Shown here one piece after another: positions 19,546 to 28,710 of a stretch of 64,000 nucleotides of DNA. The stretch spans positions 2,914,001 to 2,978,000 of the forward strand of contig NZ_CP011542.1 of NCBI RefSeq assembly GCF_001020985.1, given 5' to 3'. The first letter of the stretch is position 1; each line of letters opens with the position of its first letter. Source of the DNA: Corynebacterium mustelae. Lineage in GTDB: Bacteria > Actinomycetota > Actinomycetes > Mycobacteriales > Mycobacteriaceae. The position numbers were made by a program, and so were the translations under genes. The notes under the pieces were generated by a model. It was not told the DNA's origin and ran no database searches. It saw only the letters and a program-made list of their open reading frames with translations.

Positions 19546-21086
19546 GACACCTCCGCAACAATCGCGGCAACCTCGGCGAGCGCCGCTTCCCGATCCACCG
19601 GAACCAACCCAATTCGGGTACGCCGATCCAACACATCGTCGGCACCCAATGCGCCTTCGTGCGTGATGGCAAATTCAACCTCCGCCCGGGTAACGTCCAG
19701 GCCAGCCACCTTCTCCAATGGTCGGTCAATCGTGGCGCGATCAACCACCGTGCGCGCCTCTAAACCAAAACGTGCAATTAAACTCTCAGGCAAACCCGTA
19801 TGATCGGCGGTGGTTTTGCCTTGAGATTCACAATGCCCCGGCGCCCCCACCAGCGGATAAGCATGGGTGCGGCACGGCCCAGCAGGCAATTGACGGCGAC
19901 GAATAACCTCATCGACCGTCTCCTGCGCCATCAACCGATACTCAGTGAACTTCCCGCCAACTACGGAAATAACTCCCGTTTCCGATTCCAAAACCGCATG
20001 TTTCCGGGACAAATCGGCCGATGTCTTCGACTCCCCGGAATCAATAAGCGGCCGCAACCCGGCAAACGCCCCCACCACATCCGCCTCAGTAAGATCAGTA
20101 GCCAACGCCCGGTTAAAAGCAGCAAGCAAAAACTCTTCGTCTTCCTTCGGGGCATCTGGCACATCCGGAATCTCACCATCCAATTCAACATCGGTAAGAC
20201 CCAAATACACTCGCCCCAACTGTTCCGGCATGGCGAATACAAACCGGGAAACACTACCCGGTAGCGGTACAGTCAACGCCCCGGTGGGATTACCCAATCG
20301 ATGCGCCGGTATCACCAGATGGGTACCCCTAGACGTACGCAGTTTGATACCCGGATCCACCTGCCCCGCCCATACCCCAGCAGCATTCACCACTGCTTTA
20401 GCTGAGATGTTCAGCCGCGCACCGGTTTTTTCGTCGACAAGCTCCGTGCCCGTGCCCGTAACCTGATGCGCTGACACATACGTCAAAACCTTCGCTCCCG
20501 CCCCCACCGCAGTGCGGGCAACAGCAGTAACCAGGCGGGCATCATCAATCATCTGCCCATCAAAATTCACAAACGCACCCCTAAGCCCGTTAGGGTTTGC
20601 GGCTGGGCACAACGCCAACGCTTCACGACGCCCCACGAAACGACTACGCGGCAACGTTGAAGACTTCGTGCCAGCCATCAACCGCAACACATCACCCGCC
20701 CAAAAACCCAGCCGCACCGCCGCTTTCTGGAACAGATTGGTATCCGGCCCCACCAACGTCACCTGCGGCAGCGCCGAAACCAAATGTGGAGCCAGCACCT
20801 CCATCAACAACCCCCGCTCCTTAGCGGAGTGAAAAGCAATCCTGACCTCACCCTTCGCCAAATACCTTAAACCGCCATGCACCAATTTCGACGAAAAACG
20901 ACTCGTACCATGCGCCAAATCCTGCTGATCAACCACCAGAACCTTAAGCCCCCGAGTCGCCGCATCCAACGCCACCCCCACGCCAGTAATCCCCGCCCCC
21001 ACAACCAACACATCAACCTTCGGGTGCTTTTCCAACTCGGCCCACCAATCACGCCGAACTTGAGCATTCAACACCGTCGAAAACAT
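19542..21086 (-). CDS. glpD: FAD-dependent glycerol-3-phosphate dehydrogenase
   Basis: Oxidises glycerol 3-phosphate to DHAP at the membrane. The 514-residue protein has the FAD site VVGAGITGVGVALDAATRG and the GlpD signature SRFSSKLVHGGLRYL; the C-terminal DAO_C part follows. I start at ATG 21086 (MFSTVLNAQ), preceded by GGGGAG; an in-frame start at 21200 would run through the divergent promoter region. Divergent from the alkyl-DHAP-synthase-like gene, which would use a DHAP derivative. Confidence 0.94.
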   Translation of the reverse strand: MFSTVLNAQVRRDWWAELEKHPKVDVLVVGAGITGVGVALDAATRGLKVLVVDQQDLAHGTSRFSSKLVHGGLRYLAKGEVRIAFHSAKERGLLMEVLAPHLVSALPQVTLVGPDTNLFQKAAVRLGFWAGDVLRLMAGTKSSTLPRSRFVGRREALALCPAANPNGLRGAFVNFDGQMIDDARLVTAVARTAVGAGAKVLTYVSAHQVTGTGTELVDEKTGARLNISAKAVVNAAGVWAGQVDPGIKLRTSRGTHLVIPAHRLGNPTGALTVPLPGSVSRFVFAMPEQLGRVYLGLTDVELDGEIPDVPDAPKEDEEFLLAAFNRALATDLTEADVVGAFAGLRPLIDSGESKTSADLSRKHAVLESETGVISVVGGKFTEYRLMAQETVDEVIRRRQLPAGPCRTHAYPLVGAPGHCESQGKTTADHTGLPESLIARFGLEARTVVDRATIDRPLEKVAGLDVTRAEVEFAITHEGALGADDVLDRRTRIGLVPVDREAALAEVAAIVAEVS

Positions 21087-21163
21087 AGCTACTCCCCAGA
21101 AAACCGTGCGTACATCACCAATCATGCGCCCGAAATAAATACGTGTCAACGACGCACCCCACC

Positions 21164-21169
21164 TATAGT
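21164..21169 (+). promoter_or_regulatory. -10 box for a leaderless oxidase transcript
   Basis: TATAGT ends 6 nt before ATG 21176 and no Shine-Dalgarno is present, which points to transcription starting at the start codon. Confidence 0.5.
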
Positions 21170-21175
21170 GAAGAT

Positions 21176-22783
21176 ATGACACCCGCTTTCCCAACCCCAC
21201 CCATGCACTTCAACCTCTGGGGAACCCCCGAAGAGGCAAAACCGCTGTCAGAAAGCATGCTCAAACTGCTTAAACCCACCCTCGGACTTAGCCCCAAACC
21301 CGCCACCCACCTTAACCTAGAGGACATCACCCTCACCCCCAGCAAACTTTCCGAAAGCGATCTAGCGGAACTCGCAACAATCGTCAACCCCGCACAAATC
21401 AGCACAGATGATACCCAACGGGCCCCACGCGCCCGCGGCAAAAGCTACCCAGACCTCATCGAATGGCGATCAGGCACCCCCATAACCGCCCCCGATGCTG
21501 TAATAGCACCGGGGTCAGAAGAAGAGATTCTCCAACTTCTGCGCTGGTGCACCGAGAACCATGTTGCCGTCGTACCATTCGGTGGGGGAACCAGCGTCGT
21601 TGGCGGAATAACCCCCCTAGCCGGTGATCACCGAGCAGTACTGTCCATCGACCTAGCGTTATTCGACGACATCTACGACGTCGACGAAACGTCCATGGTC
21701 GCCGAAGTGGGGGCGGGGTTGACCGGCCCCCACGCCGAACTCTTATTAGAGGAATGGGGGGTGCAAATAGGGCACTATCCGCAGTCATTTCCCTACGCCA
21801 CCATCGGCGGCTACGCGGCCACCCGCTCCTCTGGACAATCATCGGCTGGATATGGCCGCTTCGATGAGATGGTCTGTGGTTTAACCGTCGTCACCCCCAC
21901 CGGTGTAATACGGTTGGGAGATCGTTCACCAGCCTCGGCGGCTGGCCCCGACTGGCGGGAACTTTTCCTCGGCTCCGAAGGCATCTTCGGAATCATCACC
22001 AGAGTGAAGCTGCGGGTCCACCCCATTCCGGAAGCCAAGTATTACGAAGCCTTCAGCTTCCGGACCTTTGCCGCTGGTGCAAAGGCATTGCGGCTGGTGG
22101 AACAAACCGGTACTGGCCCCACCGTGATCCGACTATCGGATGAGATTGAGACGGCGCTGAATTTGTCGTCGACAAGCAATATCGGCGCCGAAAGCCCCAG
22201 CGGATGTCTCTGTCTCACCATGTTCGAAGGAACCAAAGAACACGCCGCCGCCCGACACAAGGAAACCCGGGAACTCATCCTCAAAAACGGCGGCCGATCT
22301 CTCGGCGAAAACCCTGTCCGCATCTGGGAACAAGGGCGTTTTGCCGCCCCCGTCTTCCGCGACGCGCTTCTCGACGCCGGTGCGCTGTGCGAAACACTCG
22401 AAACCGCAACCTACTGGGGGAACGTCGAAAAGCTTAAAACTGCGGTCGGCCAGGCGCTTGTCGACGCACTCGCAGACGCCGACACCATGGCCATCATCAT
22501 GTGCCACATCAGCCACGTCTACCCCGAAGGCTGCTCCCTCTACTTCACCGTCGTCGCCGGACAAACCACCAACCCCCGCGAACAATGGGCCCAGGCGAAA
22601 AAAGCAGCCAGCCAAGCAATAATCGACGCTGGAGGCACCATAACCCACCACCACGGAGTAGGCACCGACCACGCCAGCTACATGGGTAAAGAAACCAACC
22701 CCCTCACCACCACCATGTTCAGCGCAATCAAAACCGCCCTCGACCCCGCCGGAATCCTGAACCCAGGAAAACTGCAACCATGA
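21176..22783 (+). CDS. FAD-linked oxidase, alkyldihydroxyacetonephosphate synthase-like
   Basis: 535 residues of the vanillyl-alcohol-oxidase flavoprotein family. The FAD domain has VPFGGGTSVVGGI and PYATIGGYAATRSSGQSSAGYG; the C-terminus has the HHHGVGTDHASYM histidine motif typical of AGPS proteins. Eukaryotic AGPS makes the ether bond of ether lipids. The pair of this gene with the overlapping lipid kinase (ATGA at 22780) matches Rv2251-Rv2252 of M. tuberculosis. The mycobacterial substrate is unsettled, so ether-lipid synthesis is a possibility and not shown. An 11-mer copy lies at 22423. Confidence 0.88.
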   Translation: MTPAFPTPPMHFNLWGTPEEAKPLSESMLKLLKPTLGLSPKPATHLNLEDITLTPSKLSESDLAELATIVNPAQISTDDTQRAPRARGKSYPDLIEWRSGTPITAPDAVIAPGSEEEILQLLRWCTENHVAVVPFGGGTSVVGGITPLAGDHRAVLSIDLALFDDIYDVDETSMVAEVGAGLTGPHAELLLEEWGVQIGHYPQSFPYATIGGYAATRSSGQSSAGYGRFDEMVCGLTVVTPTGVIRLGDRSPASAAGPDWRELFLGSEGIFGIITRVKLRVHPIPEAKYYEAFSFRTFAAGAKALRLVEQTGTGPTVIRLSDEIETALNLSSTSNIGAESPSGCLCLTMFEGTKEHAAARHKETRELILKNGGRSLGENPVRIWEQGRFAAPVFRDALLDAGALCETLETATYWGNVEKLKTAVGQALVDALADADTMAIIMCHISHVYPEGCSLYFTVVAGQTTNPREQWAQAKKAASQAIIDAGGTITHHHGVGTDHASYMGKETNPLTTTMFSAIKTALDPAGILNPGKLQP

Positions 22784-23673
22784 AACGAATCGCGCTACTA
22801 ACCAACCCCGCCGCCGGAAAAGGCACCGCCACCGAAGCCATGCACAAAGCACGACGCCGCTTCCAAGCACACGGCATTGACGTCATTGGAATCTCGGGGG
22901 CAACCAAACAATCCAGCTCTGAACTATGCAACCGCGCCCTGGAGGAAAACATTGATGCGCTAGTAGTCTGCGGCGGCGACGGAATGATCTCCCTTGCACT
23001 GCAAGAACAAGCAGGAACCCACATTCCACTAGGAATCATCCCCGCCGGAACCGGAAACGACCACGCGCGAGCACTCGGGATTCCACTAGACGCGGAGGAA
23101 GCGGCCGATGTGGTGGCAACTGGCACCCCCTCTATTACAGACTTGGGGGTAATGAAACAGGGGGATCAAAAACGAATCTTCGGTACCGTCGCATGTGCAG
23201 GATTTGATTCGCTAGTAAATGATCGCGCCTCCCGGCTTCCTTGGCCACGCGGAAGAAGCCGGTACGTGGCTGCAGCTGCACTTGAATTTGTCCGATTCCA
23301 CGCCATGGAAATGATCATCACGTTTGATGATGGTTCCCCCCAAACCTTTAATGCGACATCGCTAGCTATTGGCAACACCAAAAGCTACGGTGGCGGCATG
23401 CTCATTTGCCCGTCGGCTTCTCCGTACGACGGGCTGTTTGATGTGACTATCATTGAAAAAATGGGCCGGTTTGATGCCATGCGGAAGTTCCCGAAGATTT
23501 TTTCGAGTGAAATCGACCAAGTGGATTCGGTTCGCACATTGAAGGCACGCAAAGTACTGGTTGAGATGCCGGTTCCGGTCGCTGCGTATGCCGACGGGGA
23601 GCGGTTTACATTGTTGCCGGTTGAGTGCTCGGTATTAGAGAGCCAGGGGTGTTTTATTACTCCTGCTGTTTGA
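22780..23673 (+). CDS. Diacylglycerol kinase family lipid kinase
   Basis: 297 residues with the DAGK catalytic fold: NPAAGKG near the start, CGGDGMISLAL (nucleotide-binding GGDG) and IIPAGTGNDHARALGIP. Phosphorylates a lipid alcohol, probably diacylglycerol to phosphatidic acid, at the inner membrane face. The M. tuberculosis homologue Rv2252 is a diacylglycerol kinase that affects phosphatidylinositol mannosides. Overlaps the preceding oxidase by ATGA and the convergent HNH gene by 17 nt. Confidence 0.92.
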   Translation: MKRIALLTNPAAGKGTATEAMHKARRRFQAHGIDVIGISGATKQSSSELCNRALEENIDALVVCGGDGMISLALQEQAGTHIPLGIIPAGTGNDHARALGIPLDAEEAADVVATGTPSITDLGVMKQGDQKRIFGTVACAGFDSLVNDRASRLPWPRGRSRYVAAAALEFVRFHAMEMIITFDDGSPQTFNATSLAIGNTKSYGGGMLICPSASPYDGLFDVTIIEKMGRFDAMRKFPKIFSSEIDQVDSVRTLKARKVLVEMPVPVAAYADGERFTLLPVECSVLESQGCFITPAV

Positions 23674-24925
23674 TGGTTTGTGCCCGGTTGTGCATGTCTT
23701 GGATGTCCAGCTGTGCTACTTGTAGTTTTGCTTCTGGATACCAGGTGTGACATGCACAACTGTGTTTATTGTGGGCCGTTCGTGTGTCTGCGTTGAGGAT
23801 TGCGTCGGCTTGGGCTTTAGCCCCGCGTCGAATAGCGGGATGTAGATTGGCGCGGATGGTTCCGTCAGTTTGGTGGAGGGCGACGAGGTTTCGGCCTTTG
23901 ATGTGTGTTATGTGTCCGTTTTTGGGGTGGTTGCGGTCGTCGTCGTTAAGTTTATTGTGGTAGCGGCATAGTGGGGCGAGATTCCACGGCTCGGTTGGGC
24001 CGCCGGAGGCGTAGGAGATGATGTGGTGGATGTCGCAGATGGCTGCGGGGATGCTGCAATCCGGGTGGGCGCAGACCAGGTGTTCGAGGATACTAAGAAC
24101 GCGTTGGGATGCGTTCGCGCGGCGTTGGATGGGGATTGGTTCGAGGCAGACGGTACCGCCGTCTTCGGTCGGTAGCATCGGAACGGCCCAACCGTGGGGG
24201 TTGATGGTGTGGGTGACGATGTCTTTTATGTTGACTAGTTCGCCGTCGGAGTTGACTATCCGCCCGTCGGTCATGCAGGTGGCTTGCGCGAGAGGAACGA
24301 GAAGGGTGACGTTGTGGCGCAGGTCAAGTGGGTCGGCATCGGTTGCTGCGACACCGCCCACGATGCGGTTATAGGCAGCGATGGCGTAGCCTTCGGCCAG
24401 GTCGACGGCGTGACGGGAATGAAGTAGCGCCAGCGCATCTTCTTTGAGCATGACTTGGATGCGCGTCAGTTGTGCTGCCGGTAGTTTCCATAACGCGTGT
24501 TTCATGCCGTCGATGTCTGGGGTTGCTGAGAAGCGTAGGTGGCTTTTGCGTGGGGAGATAGATCGTGCGGTTTCAAGATAGCTGGTGATAAACCGTTTGA
24601 GTTCGTCGACTGTGAGTTGATCGGCGGTGTTGAGAAGCTCGGTTTTGAATGCAGCGTGATCAATGTCTTTGTTGGCGGCGGTGCGGATGCCTTTCGCGAT
24701 TGTGGTGAGTTTGGCCAGCGGTAGTTGTTTTTTAGATGCGGTATTGAGATCAGCGTCAGTGAGTAGTGCGGCGTCGCGTATCAGGTGGCTGGCTTCGCTT
24801 TTCGACGTCCCCAGGATCGCGGCGAGTGCGTCCGCGCGCACCCCCATGTCTTTAATAGCGCGGAGGATGGCGGCGCCCTCAGCTAACGCCGCTGCATACT
24901 TATTAAGGGATTGGGGGAGGTTCAT
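23657..24925 (-). CDS. DUF222 / HNH endonuclease-domain protein (13E12-type)
   Basis: 422 residues. The N-terminal helical part (about 1-270) belongs to the DUF222 family that is amplified in actinobacteria. The C-terminus holds an HNH nuclease module: CAHPDCSIPAAICDIHHI ... GGPTEPWNLAPLCRYHNKLNDD, with paired cysteines for zinc. These proteins are often found as multi-copy repeated genes, sometimes linked to mobile DNA. No mobile element borders are visible here. An 11-mer copy lies at 24797. Confidence 0.88.
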   Translation of the reverse strand: MNLPQSLNKYAAALAEGAAILRAIKDMGVRADALAAILGTSKSEASHLIRDAALLTDADLNTASKKQLPLAKLTTIAKGIRTAANKDIDHAAFKTELLNTADQLTVDELKRFITSYLETARSISPRKSHLRFSATPDIDGMKHALWKLPAAQLTRIQVMLKEDALALLHSRHAVDLAEGYAIAAYNRIVGGVAATDADPLDLRHNVTLLVPLAQATCMTDGRIVNSDGELVNIKDIVTHTINPHGWAVPMLPTEDGGTVCLEPIPIQRRANASQRVLSILEHLVCAHPDCSIPAAICDIHHIISYASGGPTEPWNLAPLCRYHNKLNDDDRNHPKNGHITHIKGRNLVALHQTDGTIRANLHPAIRRGAKAQADAILNADTRTAHNKHSCACHTWYPEAKLQVAQLDIQDMHNRAQTIKQQE

Positions 24926-25022
24926 GACCTACACCCTAACGATGATTTTTGGGCATTTGTGCAGTTTATGACCTTTTTCTCAGTTTTGATTTTCATGGAA
25001 CCAAACTGGGGTCATTGTGAGT

Positions 25023-26363
25023 CTAATGCAGTTTTTTCCAGCCGTAGATGGTGGCGATTATCGCCATGAAGGTGGCAGTTGCGAATGCTAGAAATGCGCC
25101 GTAGTTTTCGGTGGTTCCAAAGGAATGGGCTGCAATCAGGATTGCTGTTCCAACCGCACCTGCGAACTGTTGAAGAGCGCTTAGAATTGCCGAGCCGTGT
25201 GGGTATTGGTCGGGGGCTAGACTGCCCAGCGCTGTTGTCATTAGTGGTCCCATGCACAGCGATACTCCGACCGCTACTATGGCGAATCCTGTGGCTGATA
25301 GAACTATCCCCAGTAACGGTGTGGTAACTAAATATGCGGTGAGGGTTACTAAAGCAAGGCCTGCTATGAGGCAACTGAGTCCGGGGCGTACGAGGGGTTT
25401 AATTCCTACTTGGTCATATTTTCGCCCCACGATAGGGGCTGCGAACGCCTGAAAGAGACCGTTCGGCATGATGGCGAGCCCGCTGACTACTGTGCTTGCT
25501 AGTAGCCCTTGTTGAAGATATATCGGGAGGATGGTGATGGAGCCGAGAAATAGTGCCATGATTAGGACGACAACCACAACGCAGTGGGTGAACGTCGACA
25601 AGCGAAAGACGCGTAGATCTAACAATGCGGTGCCTGCGGCAGCCCTTCGTAATTGCCGCCAAATGAATAGCGCTATGACCACGCCTGCGGCGGCGCCGAC
25701 TACTAGTCCGCCGCCACTGAGTGCGTAGATTAAGCCGCCGAAGCCAAGTGCGGAAAGCACAACAGAAATCACATCAAGAGGCGCTTTGACGTTCTCGCCG
25801 ACATTTCGGACCAGTAGGTAACCTGCGATCATGAGTGTTAGCACGATGGGGGTCATGAACCAGAAGAGGAAGTTCCATCGGAAAAACTGCAGCAAAATCC
25901 CGCCAGTTGTGGGGCCGAAGGCTGGCGCCATTGCGATGACGATCGTGATCCAGCCCATCATTTCACCCCGGCGCTGTGCAGGCACTACCGTCATGAGGGT
26001 GGACATTAGAAGCGGGAAAACTAAGGCCGTGCCGCTTGCTTGGATTACCCGTCCGAATAGCAGAACCGGAAAATTCAGCCCAGTGGCGGCCACGATCGTT
26101 CCGCTGAGGAACAAAATGGTGGCTGCCAGGAATACCACTCGGGTGCTAAACCGCTGCACGATGAAACCCGTGGTGGGAATAACCACCGCCATAGTCAGAA
26201 GGAAGCCCGTCGTTAGCCATTGCGCTTGAGTTGGGGCAATATGAAAATCTTCCATCACCGCTGGGAGCGCGACCGTCATGATGGTTTCGTTAAGAATCAT
26301 GACGGCCGTTGCAGCAACAAGAACAGCAATTAGTAGTGTAGTTTCCCGGGTCATTTTCTCCAT
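25023..26363 (-). CDS. MFS transporter, DHA2 (multidrug efflux) family
   Basis: 446 residues with about 12-14 predicted membrane helices. The DHA2 signature is seen in ILNETIMTVALPAVMEDF (helix 1) and AQWLTTGFLLTMAVVIPTTGFI, and motif C-like APAFGPTTGG marks it as a drug-type antiporter. Substrate cannot be deduced. It lies 32 nt downstream of pmmB on the same strand, so it may be co-transcribed with the nucleoside genes; nucleoside export is possible but unsupported. Start may be ATG 26354 (MTRETT). Confidence 0.9.
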   Translation of the reverse strand: MEKMTRETTLLIAVLVAATAVMILNETIMTVALPAVMEDFHIAPTQAQWLTTGFLLTMAVVIPTTGFIVQRFSTRVVFLAATILFLSGTIVAATGLNFPVLLFGRVIQASGTALVFPLLMSTLMTVVPAQRRGEMMGWITIVIAMAPAFGPTTGGILLQFFRWNFLFWFMTPIVLTLMIAGYLLVRNVGENVKAPLDVISVVLSALGFGGLIYALSGGGLVVGAAAGVVIALFIWRQLRRAAAGTALLDLRVFRLSTFTHCVVVVVLIMALFLGSITILPIYLQQGLLASTVVSGLAIMPNGLFQAFAAPIVGRKYDQVGIKPLVRPGLSCLIAGLALVTLTAYLVTTPLLGIVLSATGFAIVAVGVSLCMGPLMTTALGSLAPDQYPHGSAILSALQQFAGAVGTAILIAAHSFGTTENYGAFLAFATATFMAIIATIYGWKKLH

Positions 26364-26395
26364 GTGGCGATTATGCCCGCACCCGGCGCGGTTTC

Positions 26396-28042
26396 CTAAC
26401 CCGCAAGCCCCAGCGCCTTGGCTAGTTCGATCTGTAATTGTGCCAAGCGGTCCGTTGCCACCGCTCGTTCCGTGGTAACAACCTCAAGGTAGCATTTCAG
26501 TTTCGGTTCGGTTCCGGATGGCCGAACCACGATGCGGTCGTTAGCTTGAGTTTTTAACCAAAGCCCGGTGGTTGGTGGCAGCCCGGCAAAGCCCGCTGCT
26601 AGGTCTACGCATTCGCACACGGCTGCTCCGGCAAGCTGAGAAGGTGGTTGTGAGCTGAGTCTTTCTAGCGCTTGGGTTATGGCTTCAGGGGTGTCCATTC
26701 TGAAGGTGAGTGGGCTGGTTGCGTACACGCCGTAGGTGTCGTCGATCTCGGCAAGGAAGTCAGATAAGCTGCGTGCTTTTCGACGCAACCCCGCCGCGAT
26801 CAGCGCTATTTTTACGCTCGCGGTGATCCCGTCTTTATCGCGGACTGCTGCCGGGTCGCAGCAATACCCCAGGGCTTCTTCGTAGCCGAAGAGCAGGTTG
26901 GGGGTGCGGGCAATCCATTTGAATCCGGTGAGGGTTGCCGCGTATTCAAGACCGTGGCGCTTGGCTATTTCTGACAGTAACCGGGACGAAACTATGGAGC
27001 AAGCAAGTGTTTGACCACTGCCTGTGTTTTCTCTAGCGATGCTCTCCCCTAGGATGGCGCCGACCTCATCTCCAGTTAATTGGCGCCATCCCCCCGTTTC
27101 TTTAATAGCGACAGAGCAACGATCCGCATCTGGGTCCAACGCCAGAATTAGTTCTGCGTCGTGACTATCGGCGGTTAGGTAGGCAAGCTCCATCGCGCCT
27201 TTTTCCTCCGGGTTAGGAAAGTCCACGGTGGGAAAATCGGGGTCGGGGTGGATCTGCTGGGCTACGGGAATGATGGTGGAAAACCCTGCCTTATTAAGGG
27301 CCTGGGTAACAACTGCACCCCCGACGCCGTGCATGGCGGTAATCACGATAGGCATGTCCGCATCGGTACCAGTTTGCGGGGGCAGATGACCGATCGTCTG
27401 TTGAAGATACTTCGTCACGATGTCATCATCTACCCATGTGATCCCTTCTGCGCTGCGAGGAATCTGGTTGGCGTCAGGTGTCGTGTTGATGCATGTGGTG
27501 ATGTCGTGATCGGCGGGGCTGATCAACTGCACCCCGGTGGCAGCGTCGTCACTAACGAGTCGGCCGCCGAGATAGACTTTGTAGCCGTTATCCTGAGGCG
27601 GGTTATGGGATGCGGTGATCATCACCCCTGCATCGGCATTGAAGTGACGGGTGGCGAATGCGGTGATGGGGGTTGGCAATTGCGGTGGTAATGCAATTAC
27701 GTCGCAGCCTGCCGCTGCGAGTGTCTCGCAGGTTGCCGCGTGGAATTGGGCACTTCCGTGGCGGGCGTCGCAGCCGACGACGACTTTGGGGGTCGTCACC
27801 CGTTGGTTTAAGTATTTTGCTAATCCGGCGCTGGTGCGGGTGACGGTGGCTTGATTCATCCGGCTTTCGCCGGCTTCCACCTTGCCGCGCAGCCCGGCGG
27901 TGCCAAACGCCAGGGGTCCGGTGAACCGCCGGGCCAACTCGGCGTGGTCGCCTGCACTGATGAGATCCCGCAGCTCCTGTTGGGTTGCAGGGTCTGGGTC
28001 GCCAGCGATCCAGGCTTTGGCGGTAGCGATCAGATCGGACAT
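26396..28042 (-). CDS. pmmB: Phosphopentomutase-type phosphomannomutase/phosphoglucomutase (PmmB-like)
   Basis: 548 residues of the alpha-D-phosphohexomutase superfamily. The catalytic serine is in TASHNPPQDNGYKVY, the metal loop is DPDADRCSVA, the sugar loop GYEEALGY, and the phosphate loop VRPSGTEPK. Sitting directly behind deoC (3 nt apart) and deoA, it most likely converts ribose 1-phosphate and deoxyribose 1-phosphate to 5-phosphates for deoC, as PGM2-type enzymes do. Rv3308 (pmmB) of M. tuberculosis is the closest family name. Contains an 11-mer copy at 26775. Confidence 0.88.
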   Translation of the reverse strand: MSDLIATAKAWIAGDPDPATQQELRDLISAGDHAELARRFTGPLAFGTAGLRGKVEAGESRMNQATVTRTSAGLAKYLNQRVTTPKVVVGCDARHGSAQFHAATCETLAAAGCDVIALPPQLPTPITAFATRHFNADAGVMITASHNPPQDNGYKVYLGGRLVSDDAATGVQLISPADHDITTCINTTPDANQIPRSAEGITWVDDDIVTKYLQQTIGHLPPQTGTDADMPIVITAMHGVGGAVVTQALNKAGFSTIIPVAQQIHPDPDFPTVDFPNPEEKGAMELAYLTADSHDAELILALDPDADRCSVAIKETGGWRQLTGDEVGAILGESIARENTGSGQTLACSIVSSRLLSEIAKRHGLEYAATLTGFKWIARTPNLLFGYEEALGYCCDPAAVRDKDGITASVKIALIAAGLRRKARSLSDFLAEIDDTYGVYATSPLTFRMDTPEAITQALERLSSQPPSQLAGAAVCECVDLAAGFAGLPPTTGLWLKTQANDRIVVRPSGTEPKLKCYLEVVTTERAVATDRLAQLQIELAKALGLAG

Positions 28043-28045
28043 GAC

Positions 28046-28693
28046 TTAGTCCATTCCGTTAAGGATTGCTGTGGTGGCGGAACAGCCGAGTCGGGTTGCG
28101 CCAGCTTCAATCATGGCCAAAGCTGTGGCGGTATCTCGGATTCCGCCGGATGCTTTAACCCCCAGCCTGCCGCCCACTGTTTGCGCCATGAGGGTTACTG
28201 CATGGACGCTTGCACCGCCCGCAGGATGGAAACCAGTGGAGGTTTTCACGTAATCAGCACCTGCTGATTCGGCGGCTTTACAGCAGGCGATAATTTCTTC
28301 GTCGGTAAGTGCTGCGGATTCGATGATGACTTTCAGGAGTGCGCCGGGAATGGCCTCGCGTACGGTGCGGATATCTGTTTCTACAGCTTGGAAGTTTCCG
28401 CTTTTCGCTTCGGCAATATTGATAACCATGTCGACTTCATCGGCCCCGTGGGCCACCGCCAGTGCGGCTTCGTGGGCTTTGACACTGGGGTGGTGACTAC
28501 CGGATGGGAAACCACACACGGTGGCGACTTTAACCGGCTCGGGCACTGATATGGGCAGATGGGATGGTGAGATGCAGATGGAGTAGGTACCCAGGGCGGC
28601 TGCTTCGTCGATAAGCGTGCGGATATCCTCACTGGTGGTTTCAGGTTTCAACACAGTGTGATCGATGTAGCGGGCTAGTTCAGCGGGTGTCAT
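28046..28693 (-). CDS. deoC: Deoxyribose-phosphate aldolase
   Basis: Cleaves deoxyribose 5-phosphate to acetaldehyde and glyceraldehyde 3-phosphate. The 215-residue TIM barrel has the Schiff-base lysine in DYVKTSTGF and a second lysine in LLKVIIES. Normal length. It sits between deoA and pmmB in a nucleoside degradation operon (17-nt and 3-nt gaps), with AGGAACCTTCA-type spacing upstream. Confidence 0.96.
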   Translation of the reverse strand: MTPAELARYIDHTVLKPETTSEDIRTLIDEAAALGTYSICISPSHLPISVPEPVKVATVCGFPSGSHHPSVKAHEAALAVAHGADEVDMVINIAEAKSGNFQAVETDIRTVREAIPGALLKVIIESAALTDEEIIACCKAAESAGADYVKTSTGFHPAGGASVHAVTLMAQTVGGRLGVKASGGIRDTATALAMIEAGATRLGCSATTAILNGMD

Positions 28694-28710
28694 TGAAGGT
28701 TCCTTTCGGG

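Noticed and set aside
23657..24925. Intact mobile element around the DUF222/HNH gene
   Set aside because: No inverted or direct repeats at its borders, and it overlaps a housekeeping gene end; no transposase or integrase is nearby.
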